A DNA stretch of 13,633 nucleotides from NCBI GenBank assembly GCA_038237665.1, contig JBBRYK010000076.1:1-13633 (forward strand), in the 5' to 3' direction. The DNA is from JBBRYK01 sp038237665. Lineage in GTDB: Bacteria > Actinomycetota > Thermoleophilia > Gaiellales > Gaiellaceae. The translations under genes were made by a program, and so were the position numbers. Under the pieces are notes generated by a model, which worked only from the letters and a program-made list of their open reading frames with translations, did not search any database and had not been told where the DNA came from. Shown piece after piece: positions 7,588 through 13,633 of the stretch; the stretch's first letter is position 1, and each line of letters begins with the position of its first letter.

Positions 7588-7592
7588 GAGCG

Positions 7593-9794
7593 CTAGTGGA
7601 TGAGCTTCGCTCCGGCCTTCGTCACGACGTAGGTCTTGTTGCCGAGCTTGATGGTCGGCTTCGAGCCCTTCTTCGTGACGTTGAAGTAATCCCACTGGCC
7701 GCCGATGGCATGGCCAGCGATCCCGCAAACGATCGCGTACTGGCCGGCCTTCGAGGCCACGAACGAGAAGAACTGCGTACCGGACGTGATGCCCGCCTGC
7801 GGACGTGGGCTGGCGGAGCCCTGGAACGCCGGCTGCTGGTTCCGCAGCTTCTTGATTCCGGCGGTAGTCGTGACGATCGCGCTGTGCGGGCTCTGGATCG
7901 CGAGGTTCTTGTAGGTCACCTCGATCTTCGAGCCCACCGGCACGTTGACCGTCATGCCGCCACGGTTGAAGCCGTTGAAGTTGAGGCCGCCGCCCGCAGG
8001 GCCGCTGGCCGCCTGGAGCACCAGGTTGTAGGTGTTCGGCGCATTGCCGAACGTCAGGAACTGGACGCCCGCCTGCCGCACCGGAGCGGCTCCGCCGGCC
8101 GCCTTGAGACGCGGCTGCTTGAACTGCTTCTTGCTCCCGCCGAGGCCGAACACCATCACCTTCGTGGCGATACCTCCGAAGGAGGACGTGAACGTCCCGC
8201 CGATCGGGATGGCCAGGTACTCCTTGCTGCCCACGGTGTAGATCGTGGGAGCCGAGGAGATCTGAGCGCCGGTCTGGAAGTGCCAGAGCAGCTTCCCGGT
8301 CTTGGAGTCGAACGCCCTGAGGACGCCGTCGCCGCCGCCCACGAAGGCGATGCCCGTGGCGGTGGTCGTGACGCCGCCGCGCTCGGGCTCCGGCGTCTTC
8401 TTCTTCCACGCGATCTTGCCGGTGTTCAGGTCGATCGCCGCGACGCCGCCGTAGTCGTGGCGGCCCTTGGGCGTCGTCCCGAAGCCGTTGATCGCGCCCG
8501 TGTCGACGTCACCGCGAACCCGGGCCTTGTCGACCTGCGAGGCCGATTTCGCCTGGATCAGCACCGATGCAGACTCGACCGTCGCCTCGTAGGCGTAGTT
8601 CAGGCTCGGGTCGTAGGAGCCGGGCGAGTAGTTGACGCCGCCGAGTGCGGACGGATAGATCGTCACCGGCTTGCCCTTCTTCAGCCGCGGGTGCTCGACC
8701 CGGTCGACGACCTTGACCCGCTCGTAGATGGGCTGACCGGTCTTCGCGTCGTAGGCGAACCAGACGCCTTCCTTCGTTGCGACCGAGACGACGCGCCGCG
8801 TCTTGCCCTTCACCTTGGCGTCGTAGATCAGCGGAGACTGCGCCGTGTCGTAGTCCCACTCGTCCTTCGTCAACTGCTGCCGCCACCAGCGCTCCTTGCC
8901 CGTCTTCAGGTCGACGGCGATCAAGGCATCGACCTTGGGGTTCGTGCCCGGTCGCAGCGAGGCGAAGAAGTCGGGCGAGGGGTTCGACGAGCTGAAGTAG
9001 ACGGTGTCGGTCTGTGTGTCGATACCCGGGCTCATCCAGACGGCGCCACCCCCGTGGAAGCGTCCGAACCGGCGCCAGTCCTGCCCCTCCGGCGGGACGT
9101 TCCAGTGCGGCGCAGACCAGGCCGGCTTCAGGTCCGGCGTGTAGGCCATGAAGAACCCGCGGACGCCGTTGTCGGCACCGGAGCTGCCGATCAGCAGCCG
9201 GTTCTTGTAGAAGACCGGCGCCATCGTCTCGTAGTAGCCGAACTCGGGCCTGGCCTGCTTGATCGACTTGTAGATGTAGACCTGCTTGACGAGCTTGCCC
9301 GTCTTCGCGTTGATCGAGATGATTCGCATGTCGAGCGTCAGCAGGTAAAGCTTGCCCGCTCCGTAGGCGACGCCGCGGTTCGTGTTCAGGCCGAAGTTCT
9401 TGAACGGCCCGATTGCCGAGGGCTTGAAGTGCCACTTGACCTTGCCCGTGACGCCGTTGATCGCGAACACGTGGTCGAAGGGCGTCGTCACGTACAGCGT
9501 CCCGTTGACCGCGAGGGGGTAGGACTCCTCACCGAACGGGATCGTCGGATCGATCTTGTGCATGTCGACCGTGAAGATCCGGCCGAGCTGGCCGATGTTG
9601 GACGGCGTGATCTGCGTGAACGGGACGTTCCGCGTCTGGTCGAAGCTGTACCCGAACGTCGTCCAGTTCCCTGAGCCGCTGGCGGCGTGGCCACCGCGGC
9701 TCGCGGAGACCGTACCGGCGCCGGCTGCGACCACGAGCCCCGCGGCGACCAGCGCGTACATCCGCCGGCGGAGACGAGGGACGGTGGATCTCAT
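7593..9794 (-). CDS. secreted PQQ-dependent dehydrogenase fused to a sulfocyanin-type blue copper domain
   Basis: This encodes 733 aa. The ATG at 9794 has a strong AGGGAGG ribosome site and overlaps the mxaL stop as ATGA. A signal peptide (hydrophobic residues about 13-32) precedes a quinoprotein beta-propeller to about residue 555. Functional residues are present: D208 in GADNGVRG (usually Glu, metal ligand), N271 (SSNPSP), catalytic D314 in W-D-Y-D, D316, and K341 (ATKEG, PQQ contact). The vicinal Cys pair of methanol dehydrogenase is absent (NFG before NRG). Residues about 600-715 form a cupredoxin of sulfocyanin type: N605-F-N-G, then ligands H637 (SPHS), C690 and H695 in CGIAGH, with Gln (Q700) where sulfocyanin has axial Met. 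The domain should accept electrons from PQQ. The substrate is unknown; an alcohol or sugar dehydrogenase is plausible. Confidence 0.9.
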   Translation of the reverse strand: MRSTVPRLRRRMYALVAAGLVVAAGAGTVSASRGGHAASGSGNWTTFGYSFDQTRNVPFTQITPSNIGQLGRIFTVDMHKIDPTIPFGEESYPLAVNGTLYVTTPFDHVFAINGVTGKVKWHFKPSAIGPFKNFGLNTNRGVAYGAGKLYLLTLDMRIISINAKTGKLVKQVYIYKSIKQARPEFGYYETMAPVFYKNRLLIGSSGADNGVRGFFMAYTPDLKPAWSAPHWNVPPEGQDWRRFGRFHGGGAVWMSPGIDTQTDTVYFSSSNPSPDFFASLRPGTNPKVDALIAVDLKTGKERWWRQQLTKDEWDYDTAQSPLIYDAKVKGKTRRVVSVATKEGVWFAYDAKTGQPIYERVKVVDRVEHPRLKKGKPVTIYPSALGGVNYSPGSYDPSLNYAYEATVESASVLIQAKSASQVDKARVRGDVDTGAINGFGTTPKGRHDYGGVAAIDLNTGKIAWKKKTPEPERGGVTTTATGIAFVGGGDGVLRAFDSKTGKLLWHFQTGAQISSAPTIYTVGSKEYLAIPIGGTFTSSFGGIATKVMVFGLGGSKKQFKQPRLKAAGGAAPVRQAGVQFLTFGNAPNTYNLVLQAASGPAGGGLNFNGFNRGGMTVNVPVGSKIEVTYKNLAIQSPHSAIVTTTAGIKKLRNQQPAFQGSASPRPQAGITSGTQFFSFVASKAGQYAIVCGIAGHAIGGQWDYFNVTKKGSKPTIKLGNKTYVVTKAGAKLIH

Positions 9795-10864
9795 CTGACC
9801 TCCCTTGAATCGATTGCCTGGCTCCAAGGACGGCGCGAACCGCGTCGCAACCGCTTCCGCCGGGACCTTACTGCGTCTCGACCGAAGTCGCTGGAGAAAA
9901 TCTCCCGGAGCGCGAGCAGCAGGGCGAGCGCAGCGGCCGCCGCCGCCGCGAACGGCGCGAGCGCCGTTCCGGCCGGCTCGAACCCTCGTTTGGCGGATCG
10001 GCCGGGACCGAGCAGCGCCCGGGCGGCCGCGGCCGCCCGGGTGAGTGAGTGCTCGCCGAAGACGCGCCCGCCGACCGCGTCTGCCAGCCGGCGCATCGTC
10101 TCCGGGGCCTGAGGGTCGGGCCTGTAGCCCTGCTCGAGCCTGCGGCCGTCGTAGATCCCCTCGTTCACGTTGCCGATCCGGACAAAGACGGCCTTGATAC
10201 CCGCCCTTGCACGGAAGGCGCGCCTGAGGCCGGCCAGCGGGAACGGCCGGCTCTGGCCGTCCGTGAGTACGATCACGAGCCGGCTCTTCACCCCGTGATC
10301 GAAGTAGTTCCCCGCCAGGAGCGCGGTCAGCGGCTGGTAGGTCGTCGCGACGACGTTCTGGTCCTCGGGCGGCGGCTGGTCGACCTCGATCGAGCGCTCA
10401 AGGGTGGCAGCGAAGGCCTCGGGGTCGCTCGTCGGGAACAGGTGCGGGAGTAGCCGGTCGGTCAGCGAGGCGAGCCCGCTCGGGACGTCGCCGAGAGAGT
10501 CGCGGATGAGGCGGGCGGCCTCGATCGCCCGAGTGATCCGCGTCCGGGCGCCAGGGCCGGCCGAGGCGAGCATGGAGCGCGATGTGTCGACGACGAAGTA
10601 CGCCTGCGTGCCGGCGCGGACGAGACGCGCGTGGCGCGTGCGAAGAACCGGCTGGGCGGAGGCAAACGCGAGCAGAGCCGTCGTCAGCGCGAGCACGAGC
10701 GGCGTCCAAGGCCGCGATCCGGTCGGCACGGGTAGGCCGAGGGCGCGCGCGGCGGCGCGGGCGCGCCGCCGGCCCTGGGCGTGGGCGGCGAGCGCGACGA
10801 GCCCGGCGAGTCCGACGAGCGCGCCGAGTGGGCTCGCGAAGACGAGCTGCGCCGCGACCGGCAT
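9791..10864 (-). CDS. mxaL: MxaL-like VWA-domain membrane protein
   Basis: This encodes 357 aa from the ATG at 10864, which has an AGGGG ribosome site four bases upstream. Two N-terminal hydrophobic segments (about 8-28 and 53-70) are followed by a VWA domain with MIDAS D93-T-S95-R-S97 and VIVLTDGQS. GDVPSGLASLTDRLLPHLFP matches the left paralogue. A C-terminal membrane segment (about 305-325) is followed by a longer, very basic tail of some 30 residues that the left copy lacks. That tail also encodes the ribosome site of the dehydrogenase. A 168-bp palindromic element separates this gene from mxaK, whereas the left operon has a 2-bp gap at the same junction. Its start may therefore have lost tight coupling to mxaK. 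Confidence 0.8.
   Translation of the reverse strand: MPVAAQLVFASPLGALVGLAGLVALAAHAQGRRRARAAARALGLPVPTGSRPWTPLVLALTTALLAFASAQPVLRTRHARLVRAGTQAYFVVDTSRSMLASAGPGARTRITRAIEAARLIRDSLGDVPSGLASLTDRLLPHLFPTSDPEAFAATLERSIEVDQPPPEDQNVVATTYQPLTALLAGNYFDHGVKSRLVIVLTDGQSRPFPLAGLRRAFRARAGIKAVFVRIGNVNEGIYDGRRLEQGYRPDPQAPETMRRLADAVGGRVFGEHSLTRAAAAARALLGPGRSAKRGFEPAGTALAPFAAAAAAALALLLALREIFSSDFGRDAVRSRRKRLRRGSRRPWSQAIDSREVR
9799..9805 (-). promoter_or_regulatory. Shine-Dalgarno for the right-hand PQQ dehydrogenase
   Basis: AGGGAGG ends 4 nt before the ATG at 9794 and lies inside the last codons of mxaL. It is the strongest ribosome site in the window. It fixes this ATG as the start rather than the ATG 33 bases upstream, and suggests the enzyme is made in excess over its maturation proteins. 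Confidence 0.8.
10018..10041. repeat. 24-bp perfect palindrome inside mxaL
   Basis: CCCGGGCGGCCG followed directly by its reverse complement, with no loop, lies in the Ala/Arg-rich codons near the end of the VWA domain (TRAAAAARALL). In a gene this GC-rich, Ala and Arg codons can produce it by chance. It could form a cruciform or impede polymerases, but no role is implied. Confidence 0.4.
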
Positions 10865-10871
10865 CAGGCCC

Positions 10872-11039
10872 CTAGTGCTCCGTTCCAGAAGTCACGCGCG
10901 CCCTGGCGGCTGCAAGGCGGCGCCGGATCTGCGTCCTCAGTCGCCCCGATATGTCTGCATATCGAGGCTCCCTGCGTCCTTGCCCGGCTTGCTTTTCGCT
11001 CGCCAGGATCATCACGCGACTTCTGAAACGGAGCACTAG
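10872..11039. mobile_element. MITE-like palindromic element between mxaK and mxaL
   Basis: The 168-bp segment is bounded by 25-bp inverted repeats with two mismatches: CTAGTGCTCCGTTCC... from 10872 and, read from the other strand, CTAGTGCTCCGTTTC... from 11039. A perfect 7-bp stem (CGATATG at 10947-10953, CATATCG at 10958-10964) is centred at 10955.5, exactly the midpoint of the element, so the whole unit is one imperfect palindrome. It has no convincing gene. The CTAG ends suit insertion at TA with TA duplication, as in IS630/Tc1-mariner MITEs, but the family is inferred. Removing it leaves about 15 bp between the mxaK stop and the mxaL ATG, close to the left operon's spacing. Confidence 0.75.
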
Positions 11040-11043
11040 CCAC

Positions 11044-11682
11044 TCAGTACCCGCCGCCGGGTCTGGAGAAGCCGGCGCCGTTTGCCCCCGTGCCGACCCC
11101 GCCTCCGGATGCCGCTGCACCGCCGGAACCCTTCTTCGGCCCGAGCAGGCGCAGCAGCAGCTCGAGGTCGTAGCGTCCCTCTGACGCTCGCGGGTCGGCC
11201 CGGATCGCGATCCGGAACTCGGCGAGGCTCTTGCCGATGTGGAGGAGCTCGTTCTCCTTGTCGTAGAGCGAGTCCTCGAAGTCGAGGACGCCGAGCATCG
11301 TTGCCGCCCGCGCCTTACGCACCGGATCGGCGTCTCGCAGCTCCACGGCGGCGAGATCGCTCTCGGCCTCCGCCGTCGCCAGGAGCTCGTCGGCTCCCTT
11401 GCTGGCCCCCTCGGCGAGCGGCCTGCTGAGCCTGAAGAGCTCGACTGCCTGGCGGAACCGGATGTCGTCCCCGACGCCGAGCAGCGAGCGCGCCGCCCGC
11501 GCCTGCAGCGAGTGGGAGACCTGCCATGCGGGAGCCTCGAAGCTCCTCGCCGTCAGCCGTGCGTCGCCGCCTCGCGCAACAGCCGGCCAGTTCCAGAGCT
11601 CGGTCTCGAGCAGGCTGAGCGATGCCGCCGCGGCGGCCAGGAGCGCCGCCGCCAGGACGAGGATGACCCGGCGCCGGCTCAT
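11044..11682 (-). CDS. mxaK: MxaK-like protein
   Basis: This encodes 212 aa from the ATG at 11682, which overlaps the mxaC stop as ATGA. An N-terminal hydrophobic segment (about residues 6-25) is followed by an Ala-rich helical region, then the conserved IAIRADPRASEGRYDLELLL, and a glycine-rich tail ending in RPGGGY. The left paralogue also ends in a Gly-rich tail with a terminal GY, so the tail is a conserved feature and not just low-complexity sequence. It has no catalytic motif. As with other MxaK proteins its molecular role is not established; position in an S-A-C-K-L block implies a part in metal loading or maturation of the quinoprotein. The palindromic element begins 4 bp after its stop codon. 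Confidence 0.7.
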   Translation of the reverse strand: MSRRRVILVLAAALLAAAAASLSLLETELWNWPAVARGGDARLTARSFEAPAWQVSHSLQARAARSLLGVGDDIRFRQAVELFRLSRPLAEGASKGADELLATAEAESDLAAVELRDADPVRKARAATMLGVLDFEDSLYDKENELLHIGKSLAEFRIAIRADPRASEGRYDLELLLRLLGPKKGSGGAAASGGGVGTGANGAGFSRPGGGY

Positions 11683-12548
11683 CCCGAAGTCGCCTCGGCT
11701 GCCGGAAGGGGTAGCCGTGCTGACCACGCCTCGTGGAGCGCAAGCGCGACGAGCAGCAGGCCGGCGGCGACGATCAGCCCGAGCGGAGCGCCGGTCGCGA
11801 GCGCTCGTATTCGCGGCGGTCGCGCCAGCGGAGGCTCCGGTGCCTGCTCGACACTCCCGAGCCCGTGTCCGAGGGCGTGCTGGAACACCGCGAGGTCGCC
11901 GGGCGAGGGCGACAGCCCGACCACCCGGAGCGGGATCCGGTCGCGGACGTAGCCGCCCAGGAGGCTCTCGAGGACCGGGATGTCTCGGTAGTCGTCGGCG
12001 AGGTCGCTGATCAGCACGACGTAGGGCCGCACTACGTGCTGGGCGCGGATGACCTGCCGGGCGAGCAGGAGCCCCGTCGAGATCCGCGTCCCGCCCGTGA
12101 AGGCATCGGTCCAGGGATTGGAGGGGAAGGGACGGTCCGCGACCGTATAGCTCGGATAGCCCGGGATCGGCTTCGCGTCCTTGAGGGGGGTGAAATAGCG
12201 CAGGAGCGGCGTCAGCTCGTTGGCCCGCGTGCCGGGCGGAAACGCCTGGTAGGCGACGTCCGAATAGAGGATGAGCCCGAAGTGATCGCGCGTGGAGGCG
12301 AGTTTCGCGAGCGTGTCCGCGATCTGGCGGAACGTGGTCGGATCGATGCTCGAGGAGACGTCGAGGAGGACGATGCCGCTGGCTCGAGCGGGGATAAAGC
12401 TGCGCCGGACGTCGCGCCGACCGAGCGCGAGCAGGACAGACGAGGCGGCAAGCGCGACCACCGCCGCACCGATCGCGAAGCGGACGAGCGCCGTCCGGCG
12501 CCCCTCGGCCCTCGCCCAGTGGAACCACGCGAGCGGCACCGCTCTCAT
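11679..12548 (-). CDS. mxaC: MxaC-like VWA-domain membrane protein
   Basis: This encodes 289 aa from the ATG at 12548, which overlaps the mxaA stop as ATGA. A transmembrane segment (about residues 24-42) precedes a VWA domain whose MIDAS is intact and numbered as in the left copy: D63-V-S65-S-S67, then GGTRIST and ISDLADD. Matching blocks with the left copy include FPSNPWTDAFTGGTRIS versus FPRNPWEDVFTAGTRIS, and DRIPLRV versus DHIPLRV. A C-terminal membrane segment (GLIVAAGLLLVALAL) anchors the other end. It presumably works with MxaL and the MoxR/DUF58 pair in metal insertion. The MxaC name comes from gene order and could be exchanged with MxaL; VWA membership is clear. Confidence 0.8.
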   Translation of the reverse strand: MRAVPLAWFHWARAEGRRTALVRFAIGAAVVALAASSVLLALGRRDVRRSFIPARASGIVLLDVSSSIDPTTFRQIADTLAKLASTRDHFGLILYSDVAYQAFPPGTRANELTPLLRYFTPLKDAKPIPGYPSYTVADRPFPSNPWTDAFTGGTRISTGLLLARQVIRAQHVVRPYVVLISDLADDYRDIPVLESLLGGYVRDRIPLRVVGLSPSPGDLAVFQHALGHGLGSVEQAPEPPLARPPRIRALATGAPLGLIVAAGLLLVALALHEAWSARLPLPAAEATSG

Positions 12549-13387
12549 GCGGAGTCTCCGCCTCTCCGCTCGACGCGGTCCGCGAGCGTCTCCAGTGCCG
12601 CCGGCGCAGGGCGATCCGGCGACCAGGCGAGCTGCGCCGCCTCGTCCGGAAGCCCTCCCGCGACCTGCCCACGCAGGACGCGTGCCAGCCTGTCGAGGGC
12701 GAGCCGCCGCTCGCGCGGAGGCCCGGCCGCGGCGGCGTGACGGACGATCGCGAGCGCGCGCTCGAGCGGCCCTAGCCTCGAGACCCGCCGCGCGGCAGGC
12801 GCGCCTCTGCGTCGCAGCGCGAGAGCGAGGCACGCCAGGGCTCCGAAAGCGCAGAGGGCGGCTCCGCCGAGGACGAGCCACTTCGCCCGACCAGGGGAGA
12901 CGCCATAGCCAAAAGCGGGCAGCGGGCGCAGCCGGATCCGGAAGCGGGGTTTGAGCCGGTCAGCCGGCGTCAGCAGCGATCGCACGTGCAGGGTGGGCCA
13001 GACCGCCGCGGCAGATCGCGCCTGACCGGCGGCTCGATAGGTAACGGCGCTCGGCGCAAAGCGGAAGGCGCGCGTCGCGCCTTCGCTCCGAGGAAGGCAC
13101 GAGGGCCTGAGGCAGCGAAGCGGCACTTCGAGGCGAAGGCGTCCGGAGCCGGCGCTGCTGCGACGCACGGGGCCGTCCGGGAGGTAAGGGCGAAAGCGTC
13201 CGCGCAGAGCTACCGAATCGGGGTCGACGCGGGCGGGATCGAGACGAACGTCGACGATTGCGCGAACGGCTTCGCCGAACCCTGCGGCTGCCGGCGAGAG
13301 CCGTGCCTGCACGCTCAGCGGCGAGCCGGCCGTCCCCGCGCGGGCCGTGACGGCGAGCGCGGCGAGTGCGATTGCGGCGGCCCTCAC
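12545..13387 (-). CDS. mxaA: MxaA-like exported, membrane-anchored protein
   Basis: This encodes 280 aa from the GTG at 13387, which overlaps the mxaS stop as GTGA; the adjacent GTG at 13390 is an equally possible start. A signal peptide (residues 1 to about 20) is followed by a beta-rich ectodomain of about 145 residues with a C92-LRPS-C97 pair, a transmembrane segment (about 170-191) and a basic cytoplasmic tail with RRLALDRLARVLRG. The layout is that of BatD/MxaA-type proteins found beside MoxR, DUF58 and VWA genes. It is the complete version of the gene truncated at the left window edge, and both keep the C-x4-C pair. In methylotrophs MxaA is required for active methanol dehydrogenase. 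Its exact action is unknown. Confidence 0.75.
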   Translation of the reverse strand: MRAAAIALAALAVTARAGTAGSPLSVQARLSPAAAGFGEAVRAIVDVRLDPARVDPDSVALRGRFRPYLPDGPVRRSSAGSGRLRLEVPLRCLRPSCLPRSEGATRAFRFAPSAVTYRAAGQARSAAAVWPTLHVRSLLTPADRLKPRFRIRLRPLPAFGYGVSPGRAKWLVLGGAALCAFGALACLALALRRRGAPAARRVSRLGPLERALAIVRHAAAAGPPRERRLALDRLARVLRGQVAGGLPDEAAQLAWSPDRPAPAALETLADRVERRGGDSA

Positions 13388-13632
13388 CACGCGCGACCCT
13401 GGACCGCCTGGCGTGCCGCCGCCCAGACGAGGAATGCCGCCAGCACCTCCTCCTGGCTGCTCGACGAGACGAGGACCGGATCGAGCGGCAGCCGCTCGAA
13501 CATCGCGAGTAGGGTGCGGAGCGCCTGCTCGTTCTCGGCGGCTCGCGCGCGTGCACGGGCGCGCGACATCCGGATGCGAGCGACCTCGCCGCTCGCAGGG
13601 TCGGCGAGGGGGACAAGCACTCCGGCAACATC
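13384..13632 (-). CDS. mxaS: MxaS-like DUF58 protein, C-terminal 82 residues only
   Basis: The frame is open from the right window edge to the TGA at 13384-13386, giving the last 82 residues. The visible part, DVAGVLVPLADPASGEVARI and then LLAMFERLPLDPVLVSSSSQ and EEVLAAFLVWAAARQ, matches the usual end of DUF58 proteins: an acidic DPxSGE strand, a basic helix, a Leu-rich helix and a final helix ending in an aromatic/Ala-Ala-Arg tail. DUF58 (MxaS) genes follow a MoxR ATPase gene (MxaR) and precede mxaA, which fits the neighbour here. A moxR/mxaR gene is therefore expected just outside the window. With most of the protein missing, the call depends on the C-terminal pattern and synteny. Confidence 0.65.
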   Translation of the reverse strand, partial: DVAGVLVPLADPASGEVARIRMSRARARARAAENEQALRTLLAMFERLPLDPVLVSSSSQEEVLAAFLVWAAARQAVQGRAW

Positions 13633-13633
13633 C

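Noticed and set aside
8847..8858. Naming the right dehydrogenase XoxF
   Set aside because: The DYD motif alone is not decisive. The MDH-specific Cys-Cys pair and Trp motifs are absent and the surrounding sequence resembles other quinoproteins.
10872..11039. Reading frames across the palindromic element as a small gene
   Set aside because: The frames simply run through from neighbours or antisense, show no domain or ribosome site, and the inverted-repeat structure explains the sequence.

Overview
The window is very GC-rich, almost entirely coding, and its genes are chained by 4-bp ATGA/GTGA overlaps. It encodes an extracytoplasmic quinoprotein (PQQ) dehydrogenase system with its maturation genes. 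Base composition, Ala/Arg-rich proteins and a lipoprotein plus secreted-enzyme layout suggest a high-GC actinobacterium, possibly of Thermoleophilia type. That placement is inference: there is no rRNA or marker gene here.

The window holds two paralogous operons that run towards each other and end 28 bp apart near 6.03 kb. The left operon (+ strand, 1-6015) reads mxaA-like (5' end outside the window), mxaC-like VWA, mxaK-like, mxaL-like VWA, then a 942-aa PQQ-dehydrogenase-like protein with a long C-terminal extension. The right operon (- strand, from 13633 down to 6044) reads mxaS-like DUF58 (only its C-terminus is inside), mxaA, mxaC, mxaK, mxaL, a PQQ dehydrogenase ending in a blue-copper domain of sulfocyanin type, a lipoprotein, and a small class I cytochrome c. 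The S-A-C-K-L order matches the mxaSACKL block that serves methanol dehydrogenase in methylotrophs, where it is needed for metal insertion and maturation of the PQQ enzyme.

The two operons differ in informative ways. The right-hand dehydrogenase keeps the catalytic Asp (WDYD, D314), the metal-ligand Asn (N271) and the PQQ-contacting Lys (K341). Its own type-1 copper domain, the lipoprotein and the cytochrome c suggest an electron path PQQ -> Cu -> haem at the outer face of the membrane. The left-hand paralogue has Ser, Ser and Met at the same three positions (S314, S271, M341), no copper domain and no cytochrome gene, yet it is an intact 942-codon frame with a conserved maturation set. Its 340-residue C-terminal extension is homologous to the free-standing lipoprotein of the right operon. 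This is a fused-versus-split arrangement that links the lipoprotein functionally to the dehydrogenase.

A 168-bp palindromic MITE-like element with 25-bp terminal inverted repeats sits between mxaK and mxaL of the right operon, and a 12-bp perfect stem-loop sits at the start of the lipoprotein gene. I saw no tRNA, rRNA, CRISPR array, transposase gene or operon promoter. Both operon starts lie outside the window.
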